A stretch of DNA of 64,000 nucleotides from JAPKEZ01 sp047638975 (lineage in GTDB: Bacteria; Planctomycetota; UBA1135): assembly GCA_047638975.1 (NCBI GenBank), contig JBLINB010000001.1:1-64000 (forward strand). The letters are read 5' to 3'. Of the stretch, positions 44,288 through 53,064 are shown piece by piece. The position numbers were made by a program, and so were the translations under genes. Position 1 is the first letter of the stretch. Every line of letters starts with the position of its first letter. The notes beneath the pieces are model-generated. The model ran no database searches. It was not told where the DNA came from and saw only the letters and a list, made by a program, of their open reading frames with translations.

Positions 44288-45998
44288 GCAATAATTCGCG
44301 CAACTGTTTAGCCGTACCTACTCGGCAAGCTTGTTCAGCAATGCGGCCGCAGGTTTCGGGATTCATCTCTGATAACATTGCATGCGCTTCTCGCAATAAA
44401 GCTGGACGCACTGCGAAGCGGCGGATTCCGACTCCGATAAGCAACTGCGCCAATCCTTCTTGGACTAGTGACTCGCCAGTGACAGTAAGTTCTTTTTCGA
44501 AAGACAAGGCCAATGCAGCTAACTTGCGCACAGCGCGCAACAACACAGGATGTGTTTCGCGAGTGCGATCGTAAACACCAGGATGATTGCTTGTACGTTC
44601 GCACATAATTAAAGATTCAGCCAGAGTGTCGATATCTATAACTACAAAGTCACTGCACTGAATGAGTTCGCGGCCGAACAATGCCGATGCCGGCGTTTCG
44701 ATGATGACACCTACTTCAATGGGATGCGGCACATCAAAGCCTTCAAGACGTAGCTCTTCGCGTGCACTTTCGGCACAAACGCGTACCAATTCGATGTCAT
44801 CTACGTCTACTACAAACGGTACGGCAACTCGCGCCACACTACCTGTTGTAGCCCGTAAGATTGAACGCAATTGCCGCTTGAGCAAATCAGGGAATTCGCG
44901 CAGCAAACGCACGCCGCGCAAGCCCATTGCCGGGTTGACCTCTTCTTCGGAATAGAACGATTGAATACCTGATGTCGACTTAAGATCAGGCAGACGGAAA
45001 CAAACTCGGTCACTTGCAGCAACGACTTGGCCATACAACACCGTCAATGAATCTTCGCGTGGGCGCCCTTGGCGCTGAATAACGGGCAACTCGGTGCGAT
45101 ACAAGCCCAATTCGTCGATGCCGACTCCTCTTACCTGTTTGGCTTCGGACGGCGAGGCAACGGCTGCTGTTAAGTGCACCGTTGAATTATCGCTAAGGAT
45201 AGGTGGCGCTAAGGTTTCGAAGCTGCCCTCAGGAGCACGGCCTTGTGCAGAGTTAACCGACTCGGTTGACGGCTCAATCGTGACGATTCCGTTATCGCCA
45301 TCGACCATCACCCTCTGCCCTTGGTGCAATCTATCTTGCAGCGGTCCAACGCCCAAAACAGCCGGGATGCCAGCCGCTGATGTAAGAATCGCGCCGTGGC
45401 TCTCGAGGCTGCCCTCTTCGGCAATAATGCCGGTAAGCCCCTGGTCTAGGGCTTCGGTTAAGTCACTCAACGACAACTCTTTAACGACCAAAATTCCGCC
45501 TTGGCGGTCTTCATCTTTCTTGCGCTCGCTGGCGGGTTTCGCATAACGCACCAGGCGCAATGCTACATCGCGCATATCGGCAAGCTTATTACGAAGCTTC
45601 TCGGACTCGACGACCTCAAAGAGGCGCTCATAGACCTCTACAACGTCGCGCAAAGCATGCTCGAAGTACAGGCGACCATCTTCGATGCGCGAGCGCAGAT
45701 CGGACTCGATGGTAGGGTCTTCAAGCAGTGTGAGGTGAGTGTCAAAGACTTTGCGCTGCTCGTCGGTAAAATGCCCCGATAGCTGATCGCGCTGATGCAC
45801 CAACGATACTCGCGCGGCACGCGCTACCGAATCTACCCGCGCTAGCTCTGACTCGACTTCGTCATCACGCAGACGGCGATCACTAGAAAAGTCGAGGCTT
45901 TGGCTATTAAAGAATACGGGGCCGTATGCAACCCCCGCAGACACGGACTGCCCGAAGAATGTTTGCGACTGTTTTGAGGTGTCAGGGGTAGTACTCAT
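44271..45998 (-). CDS. Divergent PTS enzyme I (PEP-protein phosphotransferase) homologue
   Basis: The 575-residue protein has all enzyme I regions: an N-terminal FFGQSVSAGVAYGP, a phospho-His domain with His201 in GSLESHGAIL, and a PEP-binding barrel (ETPASALF, RGVRLLREFPDLLKRQL). Key barrel residues are altered. The GTNDL motif reads DIDTL, so the Mg-binding Asp (E. coli 455) is Thr458, and the CGE general-acid Cys (E. coli 502) is Thr507. The GGDK segment is also absent. The phosphohistidine survives, so it may accept phosphate from another source or act as a regulator. The start is set at the ATG at 45998, preceded by TAATCT; the frame is open to 46022. Confidence 0.8.
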   Translation of the reverse strand: MSTTPDTSKQSQTFFGQSVSAGVAYGPVFFNSQSLDFSSDRRLRDDEVESELARVDSVARAARVSLVHQRDQLSGHFTDEQRKVFDTHLTLLEDPTIESDLRSRIEDGRLYFEHALRDVVEVYERLFEVVESEKLRNKLADMRDVALRLVRYAKPASERKKDEDRQGGILVVKELSLSDLTEALDQGLTGIIAEEGSLESHGAILTSAAGIPAVLGVGPLQDRLHQGQRVMVDGDNGIVTIEPSTESVNSAQGRAPEGSFETLAPPILSDNSTVHLTAAVASPSEAKQVRGVGIDELGLYRTELPVIQRQGRPREDSLTVLYGQVVAASDRVCFRLPDLKSTSGIQSFYSEEEVNPAMGLRGVRLLREFPDLLKRQLRSILRATTGSVARVAVPFVVDVDDIELVRVCAESAREELRLEGFDVPHPIEVGVIIETPASALFGRELIQCSDFVVIDIDTLAESLIMCERTSNHPGVYDRTRETHPVLLRAVRKLAALALSFEKELTVTGESLVQEGLAQLLIGVGIRRFAVRPALLREAHAMLSEMNPETCGRIAEQACRVGTAKQLRELLPTSWQ

Positions 45999-46006
45999 CT
46001 GCCAAT

Positions 46007-46012
46007 AGATTA
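46007..46012 (-). promoter_or_regulatory. -10-like TAATCT for the enzyme I homologue
   Basis: TAATCT lies 9-14 bases before the ATG at 45998 and supports that start over the longer frame beginning at 46022. Confidence 0.35.
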
Positions 46013-46079
46013 ACATTGCCAAGCTTTCTTGTCTTTCCCCTTTACTAGTTGGAAAAATAGTGTATTATTTGCGCGACAA

Positions 46080-46156
<77 letters not shown>

Positions 46157-46163
46157 CCAAACA

Positions 46164-46200
46164 AAAAAACCCACCATCTTTAACGGATGGTGGGTTTTTT
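46164..46200. terminator. Bidirectional terminator between tRNA-Pro and the HEAT-receiver gene
   Basis: A 9-bp GC-rich stem CCCACCATC/GATGGTGGG with a 7-base loop is flanked by an A-run on the left and a T-run on the right. It can end transcription of the tRNA (plus) and of the 46215-48155 gene (minus). Confidence 0.85.
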
Positions 46201-46214
46201 ATTTGCTTTGTAAA

Positions 46215-48155
46215 TTACAAAGTAACGCCAGCAGAGATGTGTCCGGCAGACATGATGCCAATCGCACGTGCACATGCTTCGCTTAAAGCAGCATCGCCTT
46301 CAGTCATTGCTGACTGGAAGTAAGAGCCATCTACAGCAACGCCAGAGCGCGCAAACATGTTAGACAGAGCGTTTGCACTTGCAACACGCATAGCTGAGCT
46401 ACGTCCACTATCAGCAAGCACTGCTACTAAAGAGTCGGCTGACTCTTGTGAAGAGCCGGCGTAGCCTAGCGCACTAGCTGCTGGGACTGAGACCTTATCT
46501 GCACGGTTAAGGGCGCCAGCAAGTGATGCTACAGCACCATCGGCGTGTCCTGCATGCGCAGGGTGTAACAGAGCAGTTGCCGCAGCACCAGCCATGTCTA
46601 CATAAGCTTGACGCGCTGCGCTCATATCACCGAAGCCATCGGCTACATCGCTAGCACTAAGAGCTTCTTCGCCAACAACGTGAACGGTTACATCAGCAAA
46701 ACGTGAATCGTTCTGAATGTTCTTGATAACACGTGAAGCGTAAAGGTCTGGGAGTACGTCTGCGATGACAAAGGCGTCAACGTTTGCTGCAAGGTGCATG
46801 TTTACCAAACCAGAAGCCCCGTCGCTTGAGATAATTGCAGAAACGCCCATCTCGCCAAGCGCCATCGCTAGGCTTGATGCACGAGCACTGTCGCCATCAA
46901 TGATGTGCACAATGCGCTTTGACTGAAGACTTACAGCAGCAGACAAGTTTTGGATGACATCTGCGCCATGCTGCCCACGGTTTGACAAAGCAATTGCTGC
47001 AGAGTGACTAATCATAGGCACGTTGCTAGCCATTGCGCTGTAAAGACCTTGCCAGTCGCTACTACCTGCGCCATCAAGAACAGAGATTAACTCTTGACCC
47101 GCTGCTACCATGCCGTTTTCGACTGCGTACTCTAGTCCGGAGTTAATTGCAGTAGAAGGCAAAGTAAGGAGTGCATTGCGTTGTGCAGCAGCTTGATCAG
47201 CCCCGCCATCAATGCCATTTAAAGCAGCGACTTCACTAGCGTATATTAACGCCAAAGAACCCGCAGTGTTTTCACCGAGCTCGGCAGCACGCAACAGCAT
47301 GCCTTTTGCCAACTCAGAAGCGACCAATGATTGTGGCACATCGTATGGCACAAGGTTGCGGCCATCAATAGCGAACATCACACCGTGATTTTCAATCGAA
47401 GACAAACCGTTCTCGTCTTGGTTAAAGAATGACCATGCTTGCATAATGAGTTGCTCTGAAGCAGGCACATTAGATTGCAACATGCCTGAAGCAAGTGCGC
47501 GGACAGAGCCATCTGCGTCGTTAGCAGCTAGGTCTGAAATCAACGCTGATGCACGACTATCGTTAAGTACGTTAAGCGCGTGTAATGAACCTAGACGAAC
47601 TTCAAGGCTTGAAGAACGTGCTGCAGCCATTAGCGGTACGACAACATTAGCGCCCATGCGCGATAATGCATAAACAGCAGCAAGGCGTCGGCTCTCATCA
47701 GAATCGCCAAGCGCATGTACGAGTGGTACTGCTGCGAAGGGTCCGTAGTTTTGATGAAGCGCAAAGATTGCCTTAGCGCGGTCTTGGTAAGACTCACCGA
47801 AGCATGCTTCGGCTGCTTGAGCAGCACCATCGAGATTGCGCATCGTTGAACGCCCTTCTGTGCGCGCGGCCGTTAGCATTTCGCGTGCAAAAGTTTCAAA
47901 CTCGCCGCCAGCAATTAGCAGTTCGAGTAACGCGTCTTCACTTTGGTGAAGTAGTAGTAGCGCATCGCCGTTGCTTGGGTTGTCGGCAACGATTTCACGA
48001 AACTTAGACTGTGCTAAATCGAAGTTACCATTGTGGAATGCAACCATGCCCTGCTCGAAGAGATTGGAGTCGTCTTGAGCACGAAGTTGTGTTGCTGAAG
48101 TAAGGAGAATTGCTGAGCCCAAGATTAGGCCAGTTGAAACGCGAATGAAGCTCAT
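46215..48155 (-). CDS. Exported TPR/HEAT-repeat protein with an embedded receiver-like domain
   Basis: From the ATG at 48155 the 646-residue protein has a signal peptide ending near LRAQ. A TPR-like pair follows (31-75), then HEAT repeats around 130-230, a middle helical region, and more HEAT repeats from 525 on. Residues ~414-500 look like a CheY-type receiver: strand RIVHIIDGD with acidic Asp420/Asp422, a helix, then VDAFVIADVLPD with Asp466 at the phosphorylation site, and VTVHVVGEEA. The conserved Thr/Ser and Lys of true receivers appear to be missing. A secreted receiver-like fold is unusual. The longer frame to 48242 would hide the signal peptide. Confidence 0.7.
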   Translation of the reverse strand: MSFIRVSTGLILGSAILLTSATQLRAQDDSNLFEQGMVAFHNGNFDLAQSKFREIVADNPSNGDALLLLHQSEDALLELLIAGGEFETFAREMLTAARTEGRSTMRNLDGAAQAAEACFGESYQDRAKAIFALHQNYGPFAAVPLVHALGDSDESRRLAAVYALSRMGANVVVPLMAAARSSSLEVRLGSLHALNVLNDSRASALISDLAANDADGSVRALASGMLQSNVPASEQLIMQAWSFFNQDENGLSSIENHGVMFAIDGRNLVPYDVPQSLVASELAKGMLLRAAELGENTAGSLALIYASEVAALNGIDGGADQAAAQRNALLTLPSTAINSGLEYAVENGMVAAGQELISVLDGAGSSDWQGLYSAMASNVPMISHSAAIALSNRGQHGADVIQNLSAAVSLQSKRIVHIIDGDSARASSLAMALGEMGVSAIISSDGASGLVNMHLAANVDAFVIADVLPDLYASRVIKNIQNDSRFADVTVHVVGEEALSASDVADGFGDMSAARQAYVDMAGAAATALLHPAHAGHADGAVASLAGALNRADKVSVPAASALGYAGSSQESADSLVAVLADSGRSSAMRVASANALSNMFARSGVAVDGSYFQSAMTEGDAALSEACARAIGIMSAGHISAGVTL

Positions 48156-48252
48156 TTGATGGTAGAGAGTTCTGCTAATGCGGGATGAACAAAGGCATGC
48201 GGTAGTTGCACCAACATGCGTAGGCAACATGATAAACAACACTTAGCCACGG

Positions 48253-49377
48253 TCAAGTGCAAGGGTGTACTAGATTGCCTAATATTGAAGATTTCTTTGC
48301 TCCAGTGGTCGATGGCCAAGTGGCAGTCTCGCCCAGCATATTCGCGTCCGCCAGCAACGCAAAGGCCACGGCTTCTCGCAAATCAGCATCAAAGCCTAGC
48401 TTAGAGTAGTCCGCGAACTCGGTATTAGGCATATTTCTCGCCAAAGCGCCCACTAAAGCTGGATTATGGCGTCCACCGCCACAAAGGTAGATGATAGTAG
48501 GCGCGAGATCTATAGCCTCAAGCGAAGACCGAACTCCGTAAGATGCTATTTCACAGAAAGTTGCGAGCATATCACTCCCGGAAACATCTGGATGCTGTCT
48601 GCAAATCGAATCGACCCATTGGTGCCCAAAAATCTCTAAGCCAGTGCTTTTGGGTGCCGGGAGCGCAAAATACGCGATATCCTTCAATTCGCGTAACAAC
48701 TTGTGGTTGACCGCACCCTTAGCGGACATTTCCCCGTCGATATCGCACTTTTTCCCATAATTACGCCGCATTAATGCATCAAGCGGCCCATTTGCCGGCC
48801 CACAATCCCAAGCCAACGGCGGAAGCTGCGGACGCAAATAACTGATGTTGCTGATTCCGCCAAGATTAAGAATCGCGCAATCGTGATGCTGGTCTTCATG
48901 CAGCACCCAATCAGCAAAGACCGAGACTGGAGCGCCTTGCCCGCCCGCATGCAAATCGGCTTGCCGAAAGTCGCCGATTACAGGTGCGCCACAAATATTT
49001 GCGATAATTTGCAAGTCACCTAATTGCAAGCTGCCTTGGCGCGGATCACCATCATGATGAAAAACGGTTTGCCCATGACTTGCAACACACGTTAACTCGC
49101 TGATTGCAACGTCATGTTGCTCTAAAAAATTCTTTGCTGTTGCGCCAAAGAAATTTGCCAAAGAGCGGTCGAGTGCAGCTAATGGTCGGTCAAATTGCAT
49201 GACAAATGCATGCACCTCTGCTTGCAACTGCGGATCAAAAGGCAATTCGGCAGAGCACTCAACACTCACTTGGCGTTGCTGGCCACTACCTATAATGCGC
49301 ACTAGCGCCAGGTCTATAGCGTCAGCAGATGTACCCGAGCTCATACCAAGAATGAACCGCGGTCGAGTAGCAGGCAT
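48253..49377 (-). CDS. anmK: Anhydro-N-acetylmuramic acid kinase
   Basis: The 374-residue kinase phosphorylates and opens anhydro-MurNAc released from peptidoglycan, yielding MurNAc-6-phosphate. It has the family start GMSSGTSADAIDLAL, the nucleotide motif VASHGQTVFHH, GDFRQADLHAGGQGAPV, and AWDCGPANGPLDALM. Length fits AnmK. It lies 2 bases after the LysM gene, so peptidoglycan-related genes are cotranscribed. It implies that the cell makes peptidoglycan and recycles it. No MurQ etherase is in the window. Confidence 0.9.
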   Translation of the reverse strand: MPATRPRFILGMSSGTSADAIDLALVRIIGSGQQRQVSVECSAELPFDPQLQAEVHAFVMQFDRPLAALDRSLANFFGATAKNFLEQHDVAISELTCVASHGQTVFHHDGDPRQGSLQLGDLQIIANICGAPVIGDFRQADLHAGGQGAPVSVFADWVLHEDQHHDCAILNLGGISNISYLRPQLPPLAWDCGPANGPLDALMRRNYGKKCDIDGEMSAKGAVNHKLLRELKDIAYFALPAPKSTGLEIFGHQWVDSICRQHPDVSGSDMLATFCEIASYGVRSSLEAIDLAPTIIYLCGGGRHNPALVGALARNMPNTEFADYSKLGFDADLREAVAFALLADANMLGETATWPSTTGAKKSSILGNLVHPCT

Positions 49378-49379
49378 TA

Positions 49380-50066
49380 TTATTCTGGAAGGTTTAGCTT
49401 CCAGCCGATGCGCAACACTGTGTTTTTACCGTTAGTTAATAACGTCTTATTTGCAGCTGCGATCTTTTCGATGTACTCGTATTTACCCGGGTAAAATTTA
49501 TTAGCAATGACAGTAAGGGAGTCACCACTTTCAACAACGTGCACACGTGCGTCGTTACCGACTACTGCTTCTTTAGCAATTAGTTTTTCTTTCAAGCTAG
49601 CTTTAGCCGGTAACACCAAAGTGTCGCCGATTACTAGATTAGACGCGATAGTACCGGGATTAAGCTCGATGATATCTTTGGTATAGCGTGTCGAACCTAA
49701 TTGTTTTTGTGCAATCGCACCAAGAGTGTCACCTGACATAATCTTATAGATGGTCTTTTCAGTGTCTGGGCTGAAGACACCTTTTTTGGCAACTACTGGT
49801 TCAACAAAAGGCTTCTTCTTAGGATCAGGGATTACTGGCAGCGCAGTTCCCTTTTCGCCCCCCATATTATCATCCATCTGCAACGGTTTTCTGTCATCAA
49901 CCGGCCAGCCTTGTTCATCTATTGGCACCGTTTTTGAGACCGGCTCTAATGGGATGAAGAGCACCTCTTCTTCGCCATTATTTAGGCCTTTAAAAATAAC
50001 TACTGTAAGAAGCACTGCGACTAAGCCGAGTGCTCCGATGATGATTCGTTTTTCTAGATGTCCCAT
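49380..50066 (-). CDS. Membrane-anchored protein with two LysM domains
   Basis: The protein has one N-terminal transmembrane segment (RIIIGALGLVAVLLTVVIF), a proline- and lysine-rich spacer, and two LysM modules. One begins TIYKIMSGDTLGAIAQKQLG and the other VHVVESGDSLTVIANKFYPG. LysM binds peptidoglycan N-acetylglucosamine. No catalytic domain follows, so it may tether the inner membrane to the wall or act as a scaffold. I choose the ATG at 50066 (228 residues); the open frame continues to a TTG at 50087. It is cotranscribed with anmK. Confidence 0.85.
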   Translation of the reverse strand: MGHLEKRIIIGALGLVAVLLTVVIFKGLNNGEEEVLFIPLEPVSKTVPIDEQGWPVDDRKPLQMDDNMGGEKGTALPVIPDPKKKPFVEPVVAKKGVFSPDTEKTIYKIMSGDTLGAIAQKQLGSTRYTKDIIELNPGTIASNLVIGDTLVLPAKASLKEKLIAKEAVVGNDARVHVVESGDSLTVIANKFYPGKYEYIEKIAAANKTLLTNGKNTVLRIGWKLNLPE

Positions 50067-50156
50067 GTAATGTCTTGTTACATACAATATATAGTATCAA
50101 AATGAAAATCCAAGTAAAAATATTGTACCACTACATATTGTGGTCTATTATTTCGA

Positions 50157-50243
50157 TTACACACCTTTCGCCACAACCCTTTTTAAAGTGCCTGCACGGC
50201 TATGTAAGGGGCATATGGAAAGCGTCCAAAAGCTGCGTTGCAC
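50157..50243 (-). pseudogene. Decayed duplicate of the 3' end of the neighbouring kinase gene
   Basis: On the minus strand this stretch reads as VQRSFWTLSICPLHSRAG then TLKRVVAKGV and a stop. It aligns without gaps to the C-terminal RRIWIFSPYHSHGVTD then TLKSIVAKG of the kinase at 50251-50973 (11 of 26 identical by eye). It has no start and is out of frame with the intact gene. It is best explained as a remnant of a tandem copy or a partial 3'-end duplication. The rest of the 50067-50250 gap shows only AT-rich sequence with TATA-like stretches near 50085-50095. Confidence 0.5.
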
Positions 50244-50250
50244 TACGCCG

Positions 50251-50973
50251 CTATATCTTGTGATTGCCTTCCGTGGATGGCGGCCCTTTAGCCACAATAC
50301 TTTTCAGAGTGTCTGTTACGCCGTGCGAGTGGTATGGAGAAAATATCCAAATACGTCGTAGCCACAAGCCACGCAGCAACGTTTGTGCCTCGAGAAAAGT
50401 CATTTTTTGCGGGGCAAATCTAACCAGGTATTTAAGTGCTGCTGAGCGATCTACACCAACAAGCAACTTGCCGAATATCATGCGCGCACCCCACCACGGT
50501 GCCCAAGATGAACCGAAATCGATTATCTGTGCTTTTAGCCCGTCGCCAAGCAATATATTCTGTCTTTGGCGCAAATCTAGATGGTAAACATGGCGCTCGT
50601 GTAACTTTTCTATCACGCCTAGCAAATCATCAGAAATGCGGCGCGGTGCAAAAGAGAAATTCTCTTCCGAGAGTGGCTCGCCTGCCATAAAAGTCATACT
50701 AAATGCATGACTATCTATTCTCTCACGCACTTGCGGAACTGCTGCGATGCCGTGCAAGCGTAGCATAATGCGATACTCTCTCCACATTATTAGCTTTGCT
50801 AGCCAGCGACTATAAAAAGGTAAGCCCCGGCAATCTTTAACAATACGTTTTGCCCCGTCTAGATCTTCGGAAAGCCAAACCATGGGTTTAACTCGTGATT
50901 GGCGACTAAGCTTGGTTAATTTGCTGTCTTGTAGCTGGTCACGCGACCATTCAAGCACGATAGGGTCAACCAT
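50251..50973 (-). CDS. WaaP/RIO-like LPS kinase
   Basis: The 240-residue protein has a minimal protein-kinase-like fold. A basic ATP-binding region covers ~40-65. The catalytic loop HLDLRQRQNIL has Asp133 and Asn139, and the metal-binding Asp152 lies in IIDFGSS. This pattern is typical of WaaP-type LPS core kinases and of small RIO-like kinases. LPS genes elsewhere in the window favour phosphorylation of a lipopolysaccharide sugar. It lies 3 bases downstream of the methyltransferase-like membrane protein. A degenerate copy of its last ~26 codons follows its stop. Confidence 0.7.
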   Translation of the reverse strand: MVDPIVLEWSRDQLQDSKLTKLSRQSRVKPMVWLSEDLDGAKRIVKDCRGLPFYSRWLAKLIMWREYRIMLRLHGIAAVPQVRERIDSHAFSMTFMAGEPLSEENFSFAPRRISDDLLGVIEKLHERHVYHLDLRQRQNILLGDGLKAQIIDFGSSWAPWWGARMIFGKLLVGVDRSAALKYLVRFAPQKMTFLEAQTLLRGLWLRRIWIFSPYHSHGVTDTLKSIVAKGPPSTEGNHKI

Positions 50974-50976
50974 TTA

Positions 50977-51573
50977 CTATGCAACAGGGAATGGTGTCCA
51001 GAGGCTAACAAACCAAATCGCCGTCAAAGCAATGGCGAAAGCTACACCCCATGATAGTTCATGATTTTCGAGCAGCATCTTCATTGAGAAGTTGCGCTGT
51101 TGTCCGCTGCGCCAAGGAGTGATGCGTGGCCAGAAATTAGGAACGTTGGCCGCGTGCTCATCGAGCTGCTCGCCAAAAAGTTCTTTCAACCTTGGATACT
51201 CGCGCTGCATTTTTCTTGGGAAATAGAACATAAAAAAGCAGACGATTAACACCAACGAAAAACCCCAGATGCATTGGCCGCGCAGACTATCGGCGTTACC
51301 CGATGCTAGCGATACGCCTACCATTGCAACAAAGCTGCCAAGGTACGCCGGGTTGCGCGTATATGCGTATGGCCCCGTGGTTACCATCAGCGCATTCTTG
51401 TCGAGATAGCCAAACGCCCACATTCTGAGCAGCCAAGCCAGCGTGACTAGCACCGATCCAGCGATAAAAGTACTGGGGCGAGGGTCAGCGAGAGAGACTA
51501 AAGCCAAAGAGCTGAGGTAAACAGCTGCTTTACGCCAAGTTATTTTCTTAGATGCACGGTTGTTAGCGTTCAT
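50977..51573 (-). CDS. ICMT/PEMT-like membrane methyltransferase
   Basis: The 198-residue membrane protein has about four to five hydrophobic helices and the signature TTGPYAYTRNPAYLGSFVAMVG, followed by PRKMQREYPRLKELFGEQ. This is the SAM-binding region of isoprenylcysteine carboxyl methyltransferases and phospholipid methyltransferases. Bacterial members have varied or unknown substrates. The frame is open to 51729, but the ATG at 51573 is chosen because the extra N-terminus is not hydrophobic and overlaps the divergent lipoprotein gene. It is cotranscribed with the LPS-kinase-like gene, so a lipid substrate is plausible. Confidence 0.75.
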   Translation of the reverse strand: MNANNRASKKITWRKAAVYLSSLALVSLADPRPSTFIAGSVLVTLAWLLRMWAFGYLDKNALMVTTGPYAYTRNPAYLGSFVAMVGVSLASGNADSLRGQCIWGFSLVLIVCFFMFYFPRKMQREYPRLKELFGEQLDEHAANVPNFWPRITPWRSGQQRNFSMKMLLENHELSWGVAFAIALTAIWFVSLWTPFPVA

Positions 51574-51640
51574 GGTATTGCGGGTTCGGCCTGCGTATTG
51601 GATAATTGTCGCATAGTTGTCTCGCCAATCAACCACCAAC

Positions 51641-52324
51641 ATGAAATTCCTCATAATCCCACTTTTTATCCTCGCAGCATGTGCCGCAGAGCCGCAAACT
51701 GTGCAAGAGCTTGATGTCACAGTGACCACTGGCCCGCTGACCTACGCCGAAGAGCAGCCACAGGATTTAGCAGACAGCATCGCCGCTAGTCCGTCCGAGT
51801 TAGCAGCGATTAAGGCCGAGCAAGATTTTTTGGACGAAATGGCAGACGAAGGCGTTTATCCAGAGACTAATCCAACGCAGGTCACTGTTAAATATCACCG
51901 CTCCGGATTAACAGTGGGGCTTTACAACGAATCTTATATCTCTCGATCCGATTACTACAAGCAAAAGCGCGCTAGTGCTTCTTACAAAGTAGTGCCTGAT
52001 ATAAAAATGGGCGCACTGCTCAAGGCTCTTGATGATATAGGTTTTTTCGACAGTGCCATTGCTGGCAGAAAGCGTTATGTTGGCGCGAGTGTGTCGATTA
52101 TTGTGCGACGCGGCACCGAAAGTTACAGCCTAGCTTGGGGTCCAAAAGTGAATACTGATTTACATGAAGTCACTAATATGTCTGCTGATAGTATCCGCGT
52201 AATGTATGACACCACTCAATCGATTCAATTAATCGAAAACAGCAGTGGCAGCGATTTTTTCCAAGAAGAAAGTAATCGTATTAATCAAGAAAACGCCATT
52301 CGCCGCAGCAAGCCACGCCAATGA
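51641..52324 (+). CDS. Lipoprotein of unknown function
   Basis: I do not recognise this 227-residue protein. It has a clear lipoprotein signal peptide (MKFLIIPLFILAAC, Cys14). An acidic linker with an ELAAIKAEQDFLDEMADEG helix follows, then a compact alpha/beta domain (~80-200) containing KVVPDIKMGALLKALDDIGFF. A polar C-terminal tail rich in Asn, Gln and Arg ends it. Its stop overlaps the kdsB start by 4 bases (ATGA), so it is coupled to Kdo activation and may take part in envelope assembly. Confidence 0.6.
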   Translation: MKFLIIPLFILAACAAEPQTVQELDVTVTTGPLTYAEEQPQDLADSIAASPSELAAIKAEQDFLDEMADEGVYPETNPTQVTVKYHRSGLTVGLYNESYISRSDYYKQKRASASYKVVPDIKMGALLKALDDIGFFDSAIAGRKRYVGASVSIIVRRGTESYSLAWGPKVNTDLHEVTNMSADSIRVMYDTTQSIQLIENSSGSDFFQEESNRINQENAIRRSKPRQ

Positions 52325-53064
52325 TTTCGTCACCGCGGCTAATAGTAGTAGTTCCGGCACGTCGCGCATCGACTCGCCTGCCGAACAAGCTACTACTCGC
52401 CGAATCCGGACAACCCTTGCTGGCTCACACTTTGCAACAATGTGCAAAAGCCAAATTGCCCGACTTAGTCGTAGCTGCTGTTGACGATGACGCTTTATTC
52501 GCAGCTGCAAAGGCGGCCGGGTTTGACGCCGTGATGACCGACCCAAGCTTGCCAAGCGGTACTGATCGCGTGTGGGCAGCAGCGCAACAATATCCAAGCG
52601 CCGAATTTATTGTTAACGTCCAGGGTGACGAAGCCGAGATTGATCCGACAGTCATCGATTTACTGTGCCAGGCATTGCTTGATGGCGCACCCACTGCAAC
52701 TTTGAGCGCACCACTAAGCGATGCGCAGCGCGATGACGCCGCTGCTGTAAAAGTTGTTGTCGATTTACAAGGCAATGCCTTGTATTTTTCACGCAGCGCC
52801 ATCCCGTTCGTGCGCGGCGAAGATGTCGGTGCACGAATGCATATTGGCATTTACGGATTTCAAAGGCAAAGCCTAAAACGTTTTTCAGAGTTGACGGCTA
52901 CGCCACTTGAAAAATGCGAAAAACTCGAGCAATTGCGCCTATTAGAAAACGGCATCGCGATGCGAGTCTTGAAATGCGCGCATGCCAGTATCGGAATCGA
53001 TACACGGCACGACTACGATATGTTCCTTCAGCGCAACACCACTTCCATCTCTAATAATGACTAA
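52321..53064 (+). CDS. kdsB: 3-deoxy-manno-octulosonate cytidylyltransferase (CMP-Kdo synthetase)
   Basis: The 247-residue enzyme activates Kdo as CMP-Kdo for LPS inner-core synthesis. It begins VVVPARRASTRLPNKLLL, the CTP-binding P-loop of KdsB. It also has MTDPSLPSGTDRVWAAA, FIVNVQGDEAEIDP, FSRSAIPF and HIGIYGFQRQSL. Length is normal. It overlaps pyrG by 8 bases, so CTP synthesis and CTP use in LPS assembly are translationally coupled. Confidence 0.93.
   Translation: MISSPRLIVVVPARRASTRLPNKLLLAESGQPLLAHTLQQCAKAKLPDLVVAAVDDDALFAAAKAAGFDAVMTDPSLPSGTDRVWAAAQQYPSAEFIVNVQGDEAEIDPTVIDLLCQALLDGAPTATLSAPLSDAQRDDAAAVKVVVDLQGNALYFSRSAIPFVRGEDVGARMHIGIYGFQRQSLKRFSELTATPLEKCEKLEQLRLLENGIAMRVLKCAHASIGIDTRHDYDMFLQRNTTSISNND

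Noticed and set aside
48156..48252. Possible small gene between the HEAT-receiver gene and anmK
   Set aside because: The open frame here is only the N-terminal extension of the 46215 gene; the signal peptide points to a start at 48155 and no other coding signal is visible.
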